Below the pieces are notes generated by a model. That model saw only the letters and a list, made by a program, of their open reading frames with translations, made no database searches and was not told the origin of the DNA. 64,000 bases of DNA from the NCBI GenBank assembly GCA_002937455.1, contig PTJZ01000007.1, forward strand, positions 1 to 64,000, in the 5' to 3' direction. Each line of letters opens with the position of its first letter. Position 1 is the first letter of the stretch. Source of the DNA: Alphaproteobacteria bacterium MarineAlpha11_Bin1. Its GTDB lineage: Bacteria; Pseudomonadota; Alphaproteobacteria; MPNO01; UBA830. A program made the translations under genes and the position numbers. Shown here piece by piece: positions 27,069 to 36,101 of this stretch.

Positions 27069-28292
27069 TCAACGATCTTTATTGGCGTCGGCACAACGGG
27101 CAGCGGTAAAGGCCTGTTCTAGGTCGTCCCTCACGTCGAGTGGATCTTCGAGTCCGACTGACAACCGGACCATGCCGTCGTCCAGCCCCAGACTATCTCG
27201 ATCTTCTGCCGATAAGCGTTGGTGGGTTGTCGTAGCTGGATGCGTTAGGAGGCTTTTAGAATCACCGAGATTATTTGAAATGTCTATCAGTTTCATAGAG
27301 TTCATGAGCTTGAACACAGCCTCCTTCCCGTCTTCATGCGAGAAGGTAATCACGTTGCCAAAATCCGACATTTGTTTCGATGCCAGCTCATACTGAGGGT
27401 GGCTTTGGAGACCCGGATACCGGACCTTAGAAAGGTCGCCTCGCGTTTCGAGGTAGTCTGCAATCAAACGGGCGTTTTCGCAATGCCGACGGATACGAAG
27501 ATCTAACGTTTCTAGTCCCTTCAACATGACCCAAGCGTTAAAAGGGCTCAGTGAAGGACCTGTATGCCGGAGAAAGGGCTTGAGGGTATTTTCGCAATAA
27601 TCTTCGTCCCCAAGTACTACGCCGCCAAGGCATCTGCCTTGGCCATCGATGTGCTTGGTAGCAGAGTAAACCACAATATCGGCTCCGAGTTGGATGGGTC
27701 TTTGCAGCAGAGGTGTGGCGAATACGTTGTCTACAATAACCTTGGCCCCGGAAGAATGCGCGAGATCTGCGACCGCCGAAATGTCGACAATCTCTAGGCC
27801 GGGGTTCGACGGGGTCTCAACAAACACGCATTTGGTCCGCCGTCTTAGTGCATCCTCCCACTGGTTGAGATCGGTAGCGTCAACAATTGTGACATCCACC
27901 CCGTACTTCGGAAGAATATCAGTCAAGATATAGAGGCAGGATCCAAAAAGAGCTCGGCTACCAACGACATGATCGCCAGCCTCTACCATACATGCCATCG
28001 ACGCGAACACTGCAGACATACCTGTGGCAGTTGCTTTGCCCTTGTCTGCACCTTCGATTAGCGCCATCCGTTCTTGGAACATATCAACGGTAGGATTGGA
28101 GAACCGAGAATAGATGAATCGGTCGTTAATACCTTGGAAAGCTTTTTCGGCCTGCTCGGCGTATTCGTACACATAGCCTGATGTCGCAAATATCGCTTCG
28201 CCGGTTTCGCCGAATTCGCTGCGCTTTGTGCCTCCCCGTACTGCCAGCGTTTGTCCACGCCAACTATCCTGAACCGGTTTGTTTATTGCCAT
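27069..28292 (-). CDS. metZ: O-succinylhomoserine sulfhydrylase
   Basis: A 407-residue Cys/Met metabolism PLP enzyme. The PLP lysine is in YSATKHIDGQGR (about residue 208); YSRFSNPTVDMFQERMALIEGA near 60 and the C-terminal SVGLEDPLDVRDDLEQAF are family hallmarks. It makes homocysteine from O-succinylhomoserine and sulfide. The direct-sulfhydrylation identity (MetZ, not MetB) fits the GQGRCLGG signature and the SAM-II riboswitch upstream. Ribosome binding site CCAGGAG lies at about 28300-28306. Regulation: promoter, riboswitch and hairpin at 28316-28457. Confidence 0.95.
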   Translation of the reverse strand: MAINKPVQDSWRGQTLAVRGGTKRSEFGETGEAIFATSGYVYEYAEQAEKAFQGINDRFIYSRFSNPTVDMFQERMALIEGADKGKATATGMSAVFASMACMVEAGDHVVGSRALFGSCLYILTDILPKYGVDVTIVDATDLNQWEDALRRRTKCVFVETPSNPGLEIVDISAVADLAHSSGAKVIVDNVFATPLLQRPIQLGADIVVYSATKHIDGQGRCLGGVVLGDEDYCENTLKPFLRHTGPSLSPFNAWVMLKGLETLDLRIRRHCENARLIADYLETRGDLSKVRYPGLQSHPQYELASKQMSDFGNVITFSHEDGKEAVFKLMNSMKLIDISNNLGDSKSLLTHPATTTHQRLSAEDRDSLGLDDGMVRLSVGLEDPLDVRDDLEQAFTAARCADANKDR

Positions 28293-28315
28293 TTTTCGCT
28301 CCTGGGAAAACGCCG

Positions 28316-28345
28316 AAATAAAAATCCCCGACCTAAGGGCCGGGG
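28316..28345 (-). terminator. Terminator-like hairpin in metZ leader, possible riboswitch attenuator
   Basis: On the - strand CCCCGGCC (28345-28338) pairs with GGTCGGGG (28333-28326) around CTTA, with one G-U pair, and is followed by ATTTTTATTT (28325-28316). It lies between the SAM-II aptamer and the metZ start. Its 5' arm can also pair with the aptamer 3' end. Confidence 0.65.
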
Positions 28346-28358
28346 TTTTCAGGAATCT

Positions 28359-28418
28359 CCCGACCTTTTAGCGTTTATTTTAACGTGGCCGCAAGCCGGT
28401 CGGCTCAAATTACCACGA
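28359..28418 (-). promoter_or_regulatory. SAM-II riboswitch upstream of metZ
   Basis: Read on the - strand, the leader has the SAM-II consensus elements in order: P1 strand CGTGGT (28417-28412), ATTTGAGCC, the loop segment CCGACC (28403-28398), CTTGC, the P1 return GCCACG (28389-28384), GTTAAA, then GCTAAAAGGTCGGG (about 28372-28359). CCGACC and GGTCGG form the pseudoknot stem. SAM-II riboswitches bind S-adenosylmethionine and repress methionine genes in alphaproteobacteria, which fits metZ downstream. The match is by eye to the known conserved core. Confidence 0.9.
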
Positions 28419-28428
28419 CAGTTAGTGA

Positions 28429-28457
28429 GAAATACCCCCGTCGGGATTTTACGTCAA
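28429..28457 (-). promoter_or_regulatory. Probable sigma70 promoter of metZ
   Basis: TTGACG (28457-28452) and TATTTC (28434-28429) are separated by 17 bases. Transcription would begin near 28422, a few bases before the SAM-II aptamer, which is the geometry expected for a leader riboswitch. Confidence 0.65.
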
Positions 28458-28465
28458 GAAATGCT

Positions 28466-29470
28466 TTAATGCCTAGTTTCCCTCCACCGCCAGACTGCGG
28501 CAGAAAAGAGGATCATTGCGCCAGCTTGATGGGCCCAGGCGATAAAAATCATTGCCTCAGAAAGAATAGTTAAAACACCTAGTCCGAATTGAAACAAAGC
28601 CACGGCACCAAGGATATTGAGTGCTGTTGATCTATTGGCTCGGTCACGCCACCAGATCCAAATGATCACGGTGACGGTGACGGTAGCGAGGATACGGTGG
28701 AGCCACTGAACAAGGCCTATGTTATCGAATAGGTTAAGAACAAGTGGCGAAGAAGAAAGCGAATACGGTGGAAAAAAGTGTCCATCCATCAGTGGGAACG
28801 TGTTAAATACCGAGCCACCATCTAAACCCGCCATGAAGGCGCCCCATATCATAGTCGTGAAAACAAGCGCGGCCGGCCAACTCGATCCGTAGGCAGATCT
28901 AAAGGATTTTCTCCTTCCGGGCCGAAGGCCGATGGCGATAAATAACATGATTCCATAAATCATAACGGCCAGCCCGAGATGCGCAGCGAGCCGGTAGTGG
29001 CTGACGGAGGGTTCTTCCACCAGCCCCGATTTGACCATGTACCAGCCTAGTACGCCCTGCGCCGCACCTAACACAAAAAGTAGACCCAAGCTTACCGTTA
29101 GCCGAGTTGTCAGCCGGTAACGGAAAGCAAACCAGAGGAGAGGCAAAAGATAGACAATACCGAGAATGCGACCCAGTAATCGATGTAAGTATTCAAGCCA
29201 GAAGATACGTTTAAAGTCCTCCAGCCCCATCCAGAAATTGAGTTTTACGAATTCTGGCGAATTTCGGTAAGCGTCAAATATGGACGCCCAAGCGGAGTCG
29301 GAAGTGGGTGGTAACCATCCGGTAACAGGGCGCCAATAGACCATCGAAAGACCGGATTCGGTCAATCGCGTAATCCCACCGAGGAGTACCATCGTGAAAA
29401 CAAAGCCGCAGCAGACAAAAAGCCAAATACGGATCGATTTGTAGGGCGGATTGGCACGAACCAATGCCAT
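28466..29470 (-). CDS. ctaA: COX15/CtaA family heme A synthase
   Basis: A 334-residue, eight-helix inner-membrane protein that oxidises heme O to heme A for cytochrome c oxidase. The heme-ligand histidines are seen in LEYLHRLLGR (about 86-95), HYRLAAHLGLA (about 155), VQWLHRILAT and IAWAHQAGA near the C-terminus. GGITRLTESGLSMVYWRPVTG at the N-terminus (shown in part) is a family signature. Assembly partners ctaB/ctaG are not in the window. Confidence 0.94.
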   Translation of the reverse strand: MALVRANPPYKSIRIWLFVCCGFVFTMVLLGGITRLTESGLSMVYWRPVTGWLPPTSDSAWASIFDAYRNSPEFVKLNFWMGLEDFKRIFWLEYLHRLLGRILGIVYLLPLLWFAFRYRLTTRLTVSLGLLFVLGAAQGVLGWYMVKSGLVEEPSVSHYRLAAHLGLAVMIYGIMLFIAIGLRPGRRKSFRSAYGSSWPAALVFTTMIWGAFMAGLDGGSVFNTFPLMDGHFFPPYSLSSSPLVLNLFDNIGLVQWLHRILATVTVTVIIWIWWRDRANRSTALNILGAVALFQFGLGVLTILSEAMIFIAWAHQAGAMILFSAAVWRWRETRH

Positions 29471-29610
29471 ATATTTACGCCTTTCAGGTTTAATTTTATA
29501 GCTAGTTAGTCAGGCCCAGACCTTCTGGCAACCGGTTGCGGCGCTTTGTTGGCAAACAATAATGTAAGTGACAGCCCCTCGATCGTGGCTGATGCGCCAC
29601 CCGGCCATAG

Positions 29611-32376
29611 TTAAGTTGATAGAAAACCATGGGTGATAGCCACTGCGTCAGCAAGGCCAACACGTTCGATTTTAACACCGTGGGGGAAGGCACCCGCAAG
29701 CCGAGACGGCATCATTGGGTCTAGAATTACGAACATGCCAGAGTCTTTATTCCGCCTTACTAGGCGGCCGTAGGCCTGTTTGAGGCGCAGTCGGGTAATT
29801 AGGTCGTCATATTGGGATCTTTTGAACGCCTTGCGACGGGCGCGATGTAATATTGAAGGACGTGGCCAAGGCACTCGGTCGAATACGATTAGCCGCAAAC
29901 TACGCCCAGGAACATCTACCCCATCGCGTATCGCATCCGTCCCCAGAAGACAGGATTTCTCCTCTGCGCGAAATATATCGACCAAACAACCAGTATCGAT
30001 CCGATCGACGTGTTGGGCTAATAAAAGATTACCGGCGTCTTCCATCTGGGGGGCAATGCTTTTGTGTACGGCCCGCAGCCTGGAGATTGCCGTGAATATT
30101 CCAAGCGCACCGCCGCCCGCGGCGAGGAACAACTCCCGATAGGCCGTAGCTACCTGGGTTATATCATTCTTGCTTACATCAGTGACGACCACGACTTTTG
30201 TTTGTTTGGCATAATCGAATGGAGACGAAACCTGGGCGCGATACGGCGGTTCTTCAAGGTGTATCGTACCCGTACGCTCTTCCGCAGCAAGCCAGTCAAT
30301 TTCTGCGTTGCCAGTACCGTCGCGAAGTGTGGCTGAGGTTACCACTATTCCGTGGGCCGGCGCTGCCACGGATCTGGCAAACGGCAGCATTGGGTCAACC
30401 CAGTGTCTATGCATACTGATATCGACATCTCGCCCTTGAGACCGGGAGATCGAAAACCAGTCTACAAATTCCTCTGATGTACCGTCGACAAGCGCGTCGA
30501 GCATCGAACACCAGGGTTCCAATTGAGCTTCCAAGCGGCGGCGCAGGCCTCGGACTACACTCTCGATCCGGTTACGCTGGGCGGTTTCAAGTTCACTGGC
30601 GTTTTTGCCCAGCACCAAAATTAGTCGTTCGGAGAGTTTTTCCATTGGTTGCATCAACCGATTGAGCGATATCCTCAAAGTTTTTGCGGCCTCAAGCAGG
30701 CCTGGTGTCGGGCTATCGGTCTCGACTTCCAGATTATACGGCGATCGAGCGTCCTTGGCTCGCGCATATACTTGTTCACGGAGCCCGGCAAAAAATAGTT
30801 CCGATTCTCCGAGCGATGTGCCACCAGCAATGCGCTGATTCCAGCCCGGACCGGGCAGGATGTGCGCGGCCTCTGTAATCAATCCGACCAATTCGGCGGC
30901 CCGTTTGTCGAGAGCGGTGACATCCTCGATACGTCGCCGTAATCCTCTCGCCCGTGTTTTATGACCCTCTTCTGGACCGAGCAGCCAGCGACGCAGTTCC
31001 GTGCCTTCTTGGCCGCTTAGCTGTGCCGAGAAGGCGCTATCCGCCGCGTCAAATAGATGATGTCCTTCGTCGAAAACCAGCCGAGTTGGATAGTGTCCAT
31101 CATCCATCCCGCCTGAGGCAATTTGCGCCATCACCAGAGCATGATTAGCAACGACGATATCAGCGCGTTTCGCACGTCGGATCGTCTTTTCCACGAAGCA
31201 TTTGTGATAATGAGTGCATCCCGAATAGATACATTCGCCACGCCGGTCGGTTAAGCCGGTTGTGTTGCGGGCACCTGCGAGATCAACCAGCCACGCCGGA
31301 AAGTCGCCGCCAGTGATATCGCCGTCGCGGGTCGCGGTCAGCCAACGCGCCATGAGCCCCAGCCCAATAGAATCGTCGGGACGGCTCTGCAATCCGGAGA
31401 GTGCATCTTCGTAATTTAACAGGCATAGGTAATTTTCTCGGCCCTTGCGGATAACAACTTTACGGTTCTTAGTAACGGGATCGGGATGCAGGCGATTGAG
31501 TTCATCATCGATCTGGCGCTGAAGGTTTCGAGTATAAGTGCTAATCCATACAGTGCTATCATTTCGCTCAGCCCAGAGGCTGGCCGGTGCAATATAGCCG
31601 AGAGTTTTGCCTACACCGGTTCCAGCTTCCGCAAGTACCGCTTTTGGAGCGCTCGCTTCGTCGCGTGGTGCGAAAGCTTGAGATACGGCGGAAGCGTAGT
31701 CTCCCTGCTGTGGGCGGTCTTCCGCATCGTTGCCGACGAGTTCGGCAAGTCGGGTCCGTGTCTCGTCCGAAGACACCAAAATATTGCCAGGCTGTCCTTC
31801 CGGTGCGAATTCCGACCACTCCGGGAGGCGATGCCATACTTCCAGCGCCCTACTCTCAATCCCGTGCAAGGTGGGGAGAGATTCTGCCGCAAGAGACCTC
31901 AAAACTATCGGCGTCCATGCCCATTTTCCGGCTCCCATGACCTGTGCCGTTTCGATAATGAGATTGCGGTCGTGCTCTGGTGCCACGCGAATGAGGTCTG
32001 TCAGCAGGAGGTCAATTGCGCGCTGTAGCAGCAGCGCTTGGTCTTCAAGTGCATCTGAGCTTTCCAGATTAAGCGCATCCGCCAGACCCGATGGTGTCGG
32101 ACGGCAGAATCGGGCCGGGTGTACGAAAGCAAATAGTTCTAGGATATCGAGCGCTGGAAAGGGGGGGATGTTGAGGCGTCGCGCGGTTGCTGGCACATGA
32201 CATACTATCGGAAGCAGGCCACGTTCGATTTGTTTGATTGCGGCCGCTTTTTTTAGTGTTTTCAGCGATCCGTCAGCGAAGGCAACGACTGCACCTCTGT
32301 GACCGACCGCCAACGCGGCAACATTCATTTGGTGGGCCGGCGCGGATTCAGAATAACTGGAGTTTGCATCGACCAT
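29611..32376 (-). CDS. DinG/XPD-family ATP-dependent DNA helicase
   Basis: A 921-residue superfamily 2 helicase. An N-terminal domain of about 230 residues is followed by Walker A AEAGTGVGKTLG (about 270), then cysteines CIYSGCTHYHKC (about 400-420) of the type that hold the 4Fe-4S cluster in XPD/DinG, then the DEAH box variant VFDEGHH (about 450), and the C-terminal helicase half with GVDVPGRSLRLIV and a Q-x-x-GR motif (AYGRLVRR). It would unwind DNA 5' to 3' in repair or R-loop removal. The start at 32376 is chosen as MVDANSS; the 23 residues before it are not family-like. Convergent with nothing close; it faces the acyl-CoA dehydrogenase gene divergently. Confidence 0.92.
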   Translation of the reverse strand: MVDANSSYSESAPAHQMNVAALAVGHRGAVVAFADGSLKTLKKAAAIKQIERGLLPIVCHVPATARRLNIPPFPALDILELFAFVHPARFCRPTPSGLADALNLESSDALEDQALLLQRAIDLLLTDLIRVAPEHDRNLIIETAQVMGAGKWAWTPIVLRSLAAESLPTLHGIESRALEVWHRLPEWSEFAPEGQPGNILVSSDETRTRLAELVGNDAEDRPQQGDYASAVSQAFAPRDEASAPKAVLAEAGTGVGKTLGYIAPASLWAERNDSTVWISTYTRNLQRQIDDELNRLHPDPVTKNRKVVIRKGRENYLCLLNYEDALSGLQSRPDDSIGLGLMARWLTATRDGDITGGDFPAWLVDLAGARNTTGLTDRRGECIYSGCTHYHKCFVEKTIRRAKRADIVVANHALVMAQIASGGMDDGHYPTRLVFDEGHHLFDAADSAFSAQLSGQEGTELRRWLLGPEEGHKTRARGLRRRIEDVTALDKRAAELVGLITEAAHILPGPGWNQRIAGGTSLGESELFFAGLREQVYARAKDARSPYNLEVETDSPTPGLLEAAKTLRISLNRLMQPMEKLSERLILVLGKNASELETAQRNRIESVVRGLRRRLEAQLEPWCSMLDALVDGTSEEFVDWFSISRSQGRDVDISMHRHWVDPMLPFARSVAAPAHGIVVTSATLRDGTGNAEIDWLAAEERTGTIHLEEPPYRAQVSSPFDYAKQTKVVVVTDVSKNDITQVATAYRELFLAAGGGALGIFTAISRLRAVHKSIAPQMEDAGNLLLAQHVDRIDTGCLVDIFRAEEKSCLLGTDAIRDGVDVPGRSLRLIVFDRVPWPRPSILHRARRKAFKRSQYDDLITRLRLKQAYGRLVRRNKDSGMFVILDPMMPSRLAGAFPHGVKIERVGLADAVAITHGFLST

Positions 32377-32516
32377 ACCCGAGTATACACGAATCCTCTG
32401 CGTCGGTATTTTCTTGCGAGTAAAGATGCGCCATCTTGTGCACATGCAGAGCTTGATTTAAAAATAATTTTTACATATGTGTAAAATTAATTGATTGCTC
32501 TATCAAGGATACCATC

Positions 32517-33671
32517 ATGACCGGTGAGTACGCAGATATTCGGGAACAAGTTCAGAAGCTTTGTGCGCAGTATCCTAGTGAATACTGGCGCAAGCTTGAC
32601 GCGAAGCGGGAATATCCGACGGAATTTGTCGAGGCCTTAACTAAGGCTGGATACCTCTCCGTCCTAATTCCCGAAGAATTTGGAGGTTCGGGTCTCGGAA
32701 TCACAGCGGCAGCAGTTATCATGGAGGAAATCCAGAAGTCTGGATGTAATGGCGGTGCCTGTCATGCCCAAATGTACACCATGGGTACGGTGCTACGTCA
32801 CGGCTCGGACGAGCAGAAACGAAAATATCTGCCCGGGATCGCCTCAGGAGACCTCCGTATGCAAGCCTTTGGCGTGACGGAGCCAACCAGCGGGACCGAC
32901 ACTCTGAGTCTGCGAACGACGGCGACCAAGAATGGTAACGGGGATTATGTGATCAATGGGCAGAAGATATGGACGTCCCGGGTTGAACATTCGGACTTGA
33001 TGCTTCTATTGGCGCGGACCCAGTCGCGAGAAGAGGTCGAAAAACGCACTGACGGATTGTCAGTCTTTATAGTTGATATTCGCGAGGCGCATGGAAACGG
33101 GCTGGAGATCAAGCCTATCCGAACGATGATCAACCATGCTACCACCGAGGTGTTTTTCGATGATCTGGTTGTTCCCAAGGATTGCTTGGTCGGTTCAGAA
33201 GGCAAGGGTTTTCGCTATATTCTTGACGGTATGAATGCTGAGCGGATCCTGATTGCCGCGGAGTGCATCGGTGATGCTCTCTGGTTCATCCAAAAGGCAA
33301 CCGATTATGCCAATAACCGCAACGTATTTGGTCGCGAAATTGGTAAAAATCAAGGTATACAGTTCCCGATCGCGGAAGCGCATATGCAGACCGAGGCGGC
33401 GAACCTAATGGTCGAGAAAGCGGCGCGCCTTTTTGAGGCTGGCGGGCAGAGGGGCGCCGAGGCGAACATGGCAAAATACTTGGCGTCCGAAGCCTCTTGG
33501 AAAGCGGCCGATATGTGTATGCAAACCCATGGCGGTTTTGCTTTTGCTGAGGAATACGATGTTGAGAGGAAGTTCCGAGAAACTAGGCTTTACCGTATCG
33601 CGCCTATCTCGAATAACTTGGTACTATCGTTCGTCGCAGAACACGTTCTCGGTCTACCGAAAAGCTACTGA
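32517..33671 (+). CDS. Acyl-CoA dehydrogenase family protein
   Basis: A 384-residue FAD-dependent enzyme. The N-terminal helical domain is followed by FGVTEPTSGTDTLSLRTTA (about 120-140) and QKIWTSRVEHSD, the usual FAD/substrate loops. The common C-terminal IYEGT catalytic Glu position reads RIAPIS instead, so the base is probably E242 in MNAERI, as in isovaleryl-CoA dehydrogenase. AAGGA precedes ATG 32517. It is followed 11 bases later by a CoA-transferase gene, then a hydratase gene, which suggests one pathway for a short or dicarboxylic acyl-CoA. Confidence 0.9.
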   Translation: MTGEYADIREQVQKLCAQYPSEYWRKLDAKREYPTEFVEALTKAGYLSVLIPEEFGGSGLGITAAAVIMEEIQKSGCNGGACHAQMYTMGTVLRHGSDEQKRKYLPGIASGDLRMQAFGVTEPTSGTDTLSLRTTATKNGNGDYVINGQKIWTSRVEHSDLMLLLARTQSREEVEKRTDGLSVFIVDIREAHGNGLEIKPIRTMINHATTEVFFDDLVVPKDCLVGSEGKGFRYILDGMNAERILIAAECIGDALWFIQKATDYANNRNVFGREIGKNQGIQFPIAEAHMQTEAANLMVEKAARLFEAGGQRGAEANMAKYLASEASWKAADMCMQTHGGFAFAEEYDVERKFRETRLYRIAPISNNLVLSFVAEHVLGLPKSY

Positions 33672-33682
33672 GAACCTCAGTA

Positions 33683-34819
33683 ATGGCGCGAGATGCTCAG
33701 AAACCGCTCGATGGCACTCTCGTCGTTTCCATGGAACAGGCGGTCGCCGCGCCATACTGCTCGTCTCGTCTTGCCGAAGCGGGCGCTCGGGTTATAAAGG
33801 TCGAACGGCCTGAGGGTGATTTCGCGCGGGCGTACGACACGGTGGTGCATGGTGAAAGCGCTTATTTCGTTTGGTTGAATCGAGGTAAAGAGTCGCTTAC
33901 GGCTAACATAAAGGATGAGGTTGACCGAGACCTTCTATACAGGGTGCTCGATAAATCGGATGTTTTTATCCAAAACCTCGCCCCTGGGGCTGCCGCGCGT
34001 GCGGGCTTTGATTCGGATGAGCTGCGTAAGCGTAATCCGAGGTTGATTACGGTCGATATTTCAGGATACGGCGAGGAAGGTTCTTACGCAGATATGAAAG
34101 CGTATGACCTTCTAGTGCAGGCAGAATCCGGCCTCTGCTCTATCACCGGTCTACCAGAAGGACCCGGTCGTGTGGGCGTTTCCGCGTGTGACGTTTCTTG
34201 TGGGATGTATTCCTATATGGCCGTTCTCGAAGCATTGATCGCACGGGACGCGACCGGGGTCGGTTCGTCGATAAAGACCTCGCTTTTTGCGGGTATCGCT
34301 GACTGGATGACTGTACCCTTGCTGCACTATGATTATGGGGAAAAGATTATGCCCCGAGTAGGGCTTAACCATCCATCGATCCATCCATACGGCGCTTACG
34401 ATACGCGAGGCGGTGGTCAGATCCTGATCGCGATTCAGAATGAACGAGAATTTTCTCGACTTTGCGAGACGGTTTTGCTCGATGGTGATTTGCCGGAGGA
34501 CCCGCGGTTTAAAACCAATGAGGCGCGATGCGCTAATCGGGCAGAGTTCGACGCAATTTTAGAGAATGTTTTCAACAAAACTGAACGGAACGAACTTGTT
34601 CGTCGACTGCGCGACGCGTCAATTGCCTTCGGCGAGGTAAACGACGTCGCTGGTTTGTCCGATCACCCGGCTTTGCGCCGGGTGACCGTTGAAACGCCTA
34701 GCGGGCCCGTCGATATGGTCGCTCCACCGGCTCTGGTTGATAACGGCGTAAGGACCCTCGGAGATATACCGCCACTAGGGGCGCATACAGAGGTAATTAG
34801 GAAGGAATTTGGCCAATGA
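33683..34819 (+). CDS. CaiB/BaiF family (family III) CoA transferase
   Basis: A 378-residue class III CoA transferase. N-terminal LVVSMEQAVAAPYCSSRLAEAGARVIKVE (shown in part) and the catalytic aspartate in MKAYDLLVQAESGL (about residue 147) are clear. Such enzymes swap CoA between carboxylic acids; the neighbouring HTD2-type hydratase makes mesaconyl-, itaconyl- or citramalyl-CoA chemistry attractive, as in the 3-hydroxypropionate-type Mct/Meh pair, but this is inference. Overlaps the next gene by four bases (ATGA). Confidence 0.88.
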   Translation: MARDAQKPLDGTLVVSMEQAVAAPYCSSRLAEAGARVIKVERPEGDFARAYDTVVHGESAYFVWLNRGKESLTANIKDEVDRDLLYRVLDKSDVFIQNLAPGAAARAGFDSDELRKRNPRLITVDISGYGEEGSYADMKAYDLLVQAESGLCSITGLPEGPGRVGVSACDVSCGMYSYMAVLEALIARDATGVGSSIKTSLFAGIADWMTVPLLHYDYGEKIMPRVGLNHPSIHPYGAYDTRGGGQILIAIQNEREFSRLCETVLLDGDLPEDPRFKTNEARCANRAEFDAILENVFNKTERNELVRRLRDASIAFGEVNDVAGLSDHPALRRVTVETPSGPVDMVAPPALVDNGVRTLGDIPPLGAHTEVIRKEFGQ

Positions 34820-35670
34820 GCGGGGAGGCGGATTTTAGCGACTCAATAGGTAAATCGGAAATTGAGTACGGTACAGCTTCCGCCTATCCCGCTAACTATT
34901 TCACACTCACCCTTGACCGAGACGACCCGCCTTTCACGAACGGCGATCCGCTACCGCCGGCCTGGCACTACTTCTATTTCCATGAGCTGGTCGCATTGGC
35001 TGCGACAGGAGAAGACGGACACCGTGCCAAGGGTGATTTTATGCCACCACTGCCATTTCCCCGGCGAATGTGGGCAGGTTCCAAGATGAGGTTCGAATCC
35101 CCCATTCGCATAGGTGAAAAGCTCAGGAAAGTAATCACCATCGCGGATATCGTGATGAAAGAGGGTAAGTCGGGTAAGATGTGTTTTGTTACCACGACCG
35201 AGGAAGTATTTGGGGAAGATGGCCGGCTGACTACCAGCGAGACCCGTACGCAGGTTTACCGCGAGCCCGCAGGGGTTAGTGTAGCCCCTCCGCATCCCCG
35301 TCCCGCGCCGGCGGTTGCTATGTGGAGCCGTACCGTTCATCCGAACTCTGTGATGCTATTCCGTTATTCAGCACTCACCATGAATAGCCACCGCATCCAC
35401 TACGACAAGGATTATGTACGAGACGTCGAGGGATATCCCGGACTGCTGGTCCATGGACCGCTTACAATGACGTTTATGCTAGATCTATTCCGACGGGAGA
35501 TGCCGGGCGCCACAATGACTTCACTTGATCTGCGGGCTGTCTCACCGGTCTACGATACGATGGATTTTTCCGTTCATGGGACCCCGGGTGAGGGCGGAAC
35601 CTGCCAATTGTGGGCGATGAATGGCAATGGAGCGCTAGCGATGGTGGCGGATGCAACCTACTCAGTTTGA
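34816..35670 (+). CDS. HTD2/MaoC-type acyl-CoA hydratase (mesaconyl-C4-CoA hydratase-like)
   Basis: A 284-residue protein with an N-terminal FAS1-like dehydratase half and a C-terminal hotdog MaoC half. The motif FRYSALTMNSHRIHYDKDYV (about 176-195) holds the hydratase D/H-type active-site loop (NSHRIHYD). Family members hydrate mesaconyl-C4-CoA or similar enoyl-CoAs. It is translationally coupled to the CoA transferase. Length is close to that of mesaconyl-C4-CoA hydratase; the exact substrate is not proven by sequence. Confidence 0.82.
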   Translation: MSGEADFSDSIGKSEIEYGTASAYPANYFTLTLDRDDPPFTNGDPLPPAWHYFYFHELVALAATGEDGHRAKGDFMPPLPFPRRMWAGSKMRFESPIRIGEKLRKVITIADIVMKEGKSGKMCFVTTTEEVFGEDGRLTTSETRTQVYREPAGVSVAPPHPRPAPAVAMWSRTVHPNSVMLFRYSALTMNSHRIHYDKDYVRDVEGYPGLLVHGPLTMTFMLDLFRREMPGATMTSLDLRAVSPVYDTMDFSVHGTPGEGGTCQLWAMNGNGALAMVADATYSV

Positions 35671-36101
35671 AAAACAACCGGCGACTAGTCCTTATTTTGT
35701 CGGTGTCTCTTCAGTGTGGACGGGGGGCAAGCTCATTCCCACGATGTTATGATGACCACTGACTTTCCCGGTTAAATAGTTTGGCCAATTTTCGCAAATG
35801 ACAAGTGATTTCGTTGCCGAATCTGTAGGGCGGATAGGGGAATTTTTGTATCATTTGATACTTTCTCACAACAGATCACACTCTTTAATGCCAAGTTAAG
35901 AATCCGGGATTACCACGCCCCGGAAATATTAATAGCTTCCTGTGCCAAAGCACATGGTCAACACTGATAAGGCTCGACTGGTTAGCAAAAGCAAAATCAT
36001 ATCGTTCAACGGGCCATAAGTTTTGATCGTAAGACACGGGTTGGTATGGTATCGGTTGGCTATGCTGAGGTCATGGATTTGCCACGGGACGATGCCCTAC
36101 G
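35671..36101. other. Gene-free region between hydratase gene and N-formylglutamate amidohydrolase
   Basis: About 430 bases between convergent genes, AT-rich with several stops in all frames. One short inverted repeat, CCGGG...CCCGG around 35904-35922, may be a weak terminator. No gene or RNA family was recognised. Confidence 0.5.

Noticed and set aside
31486..32028. A 180-codon + strand frame opposite the helicase gene
   Set aside because: Antisense of a well-supported helicase; Ser- and Arg-rich content is typical of a shadow frame.
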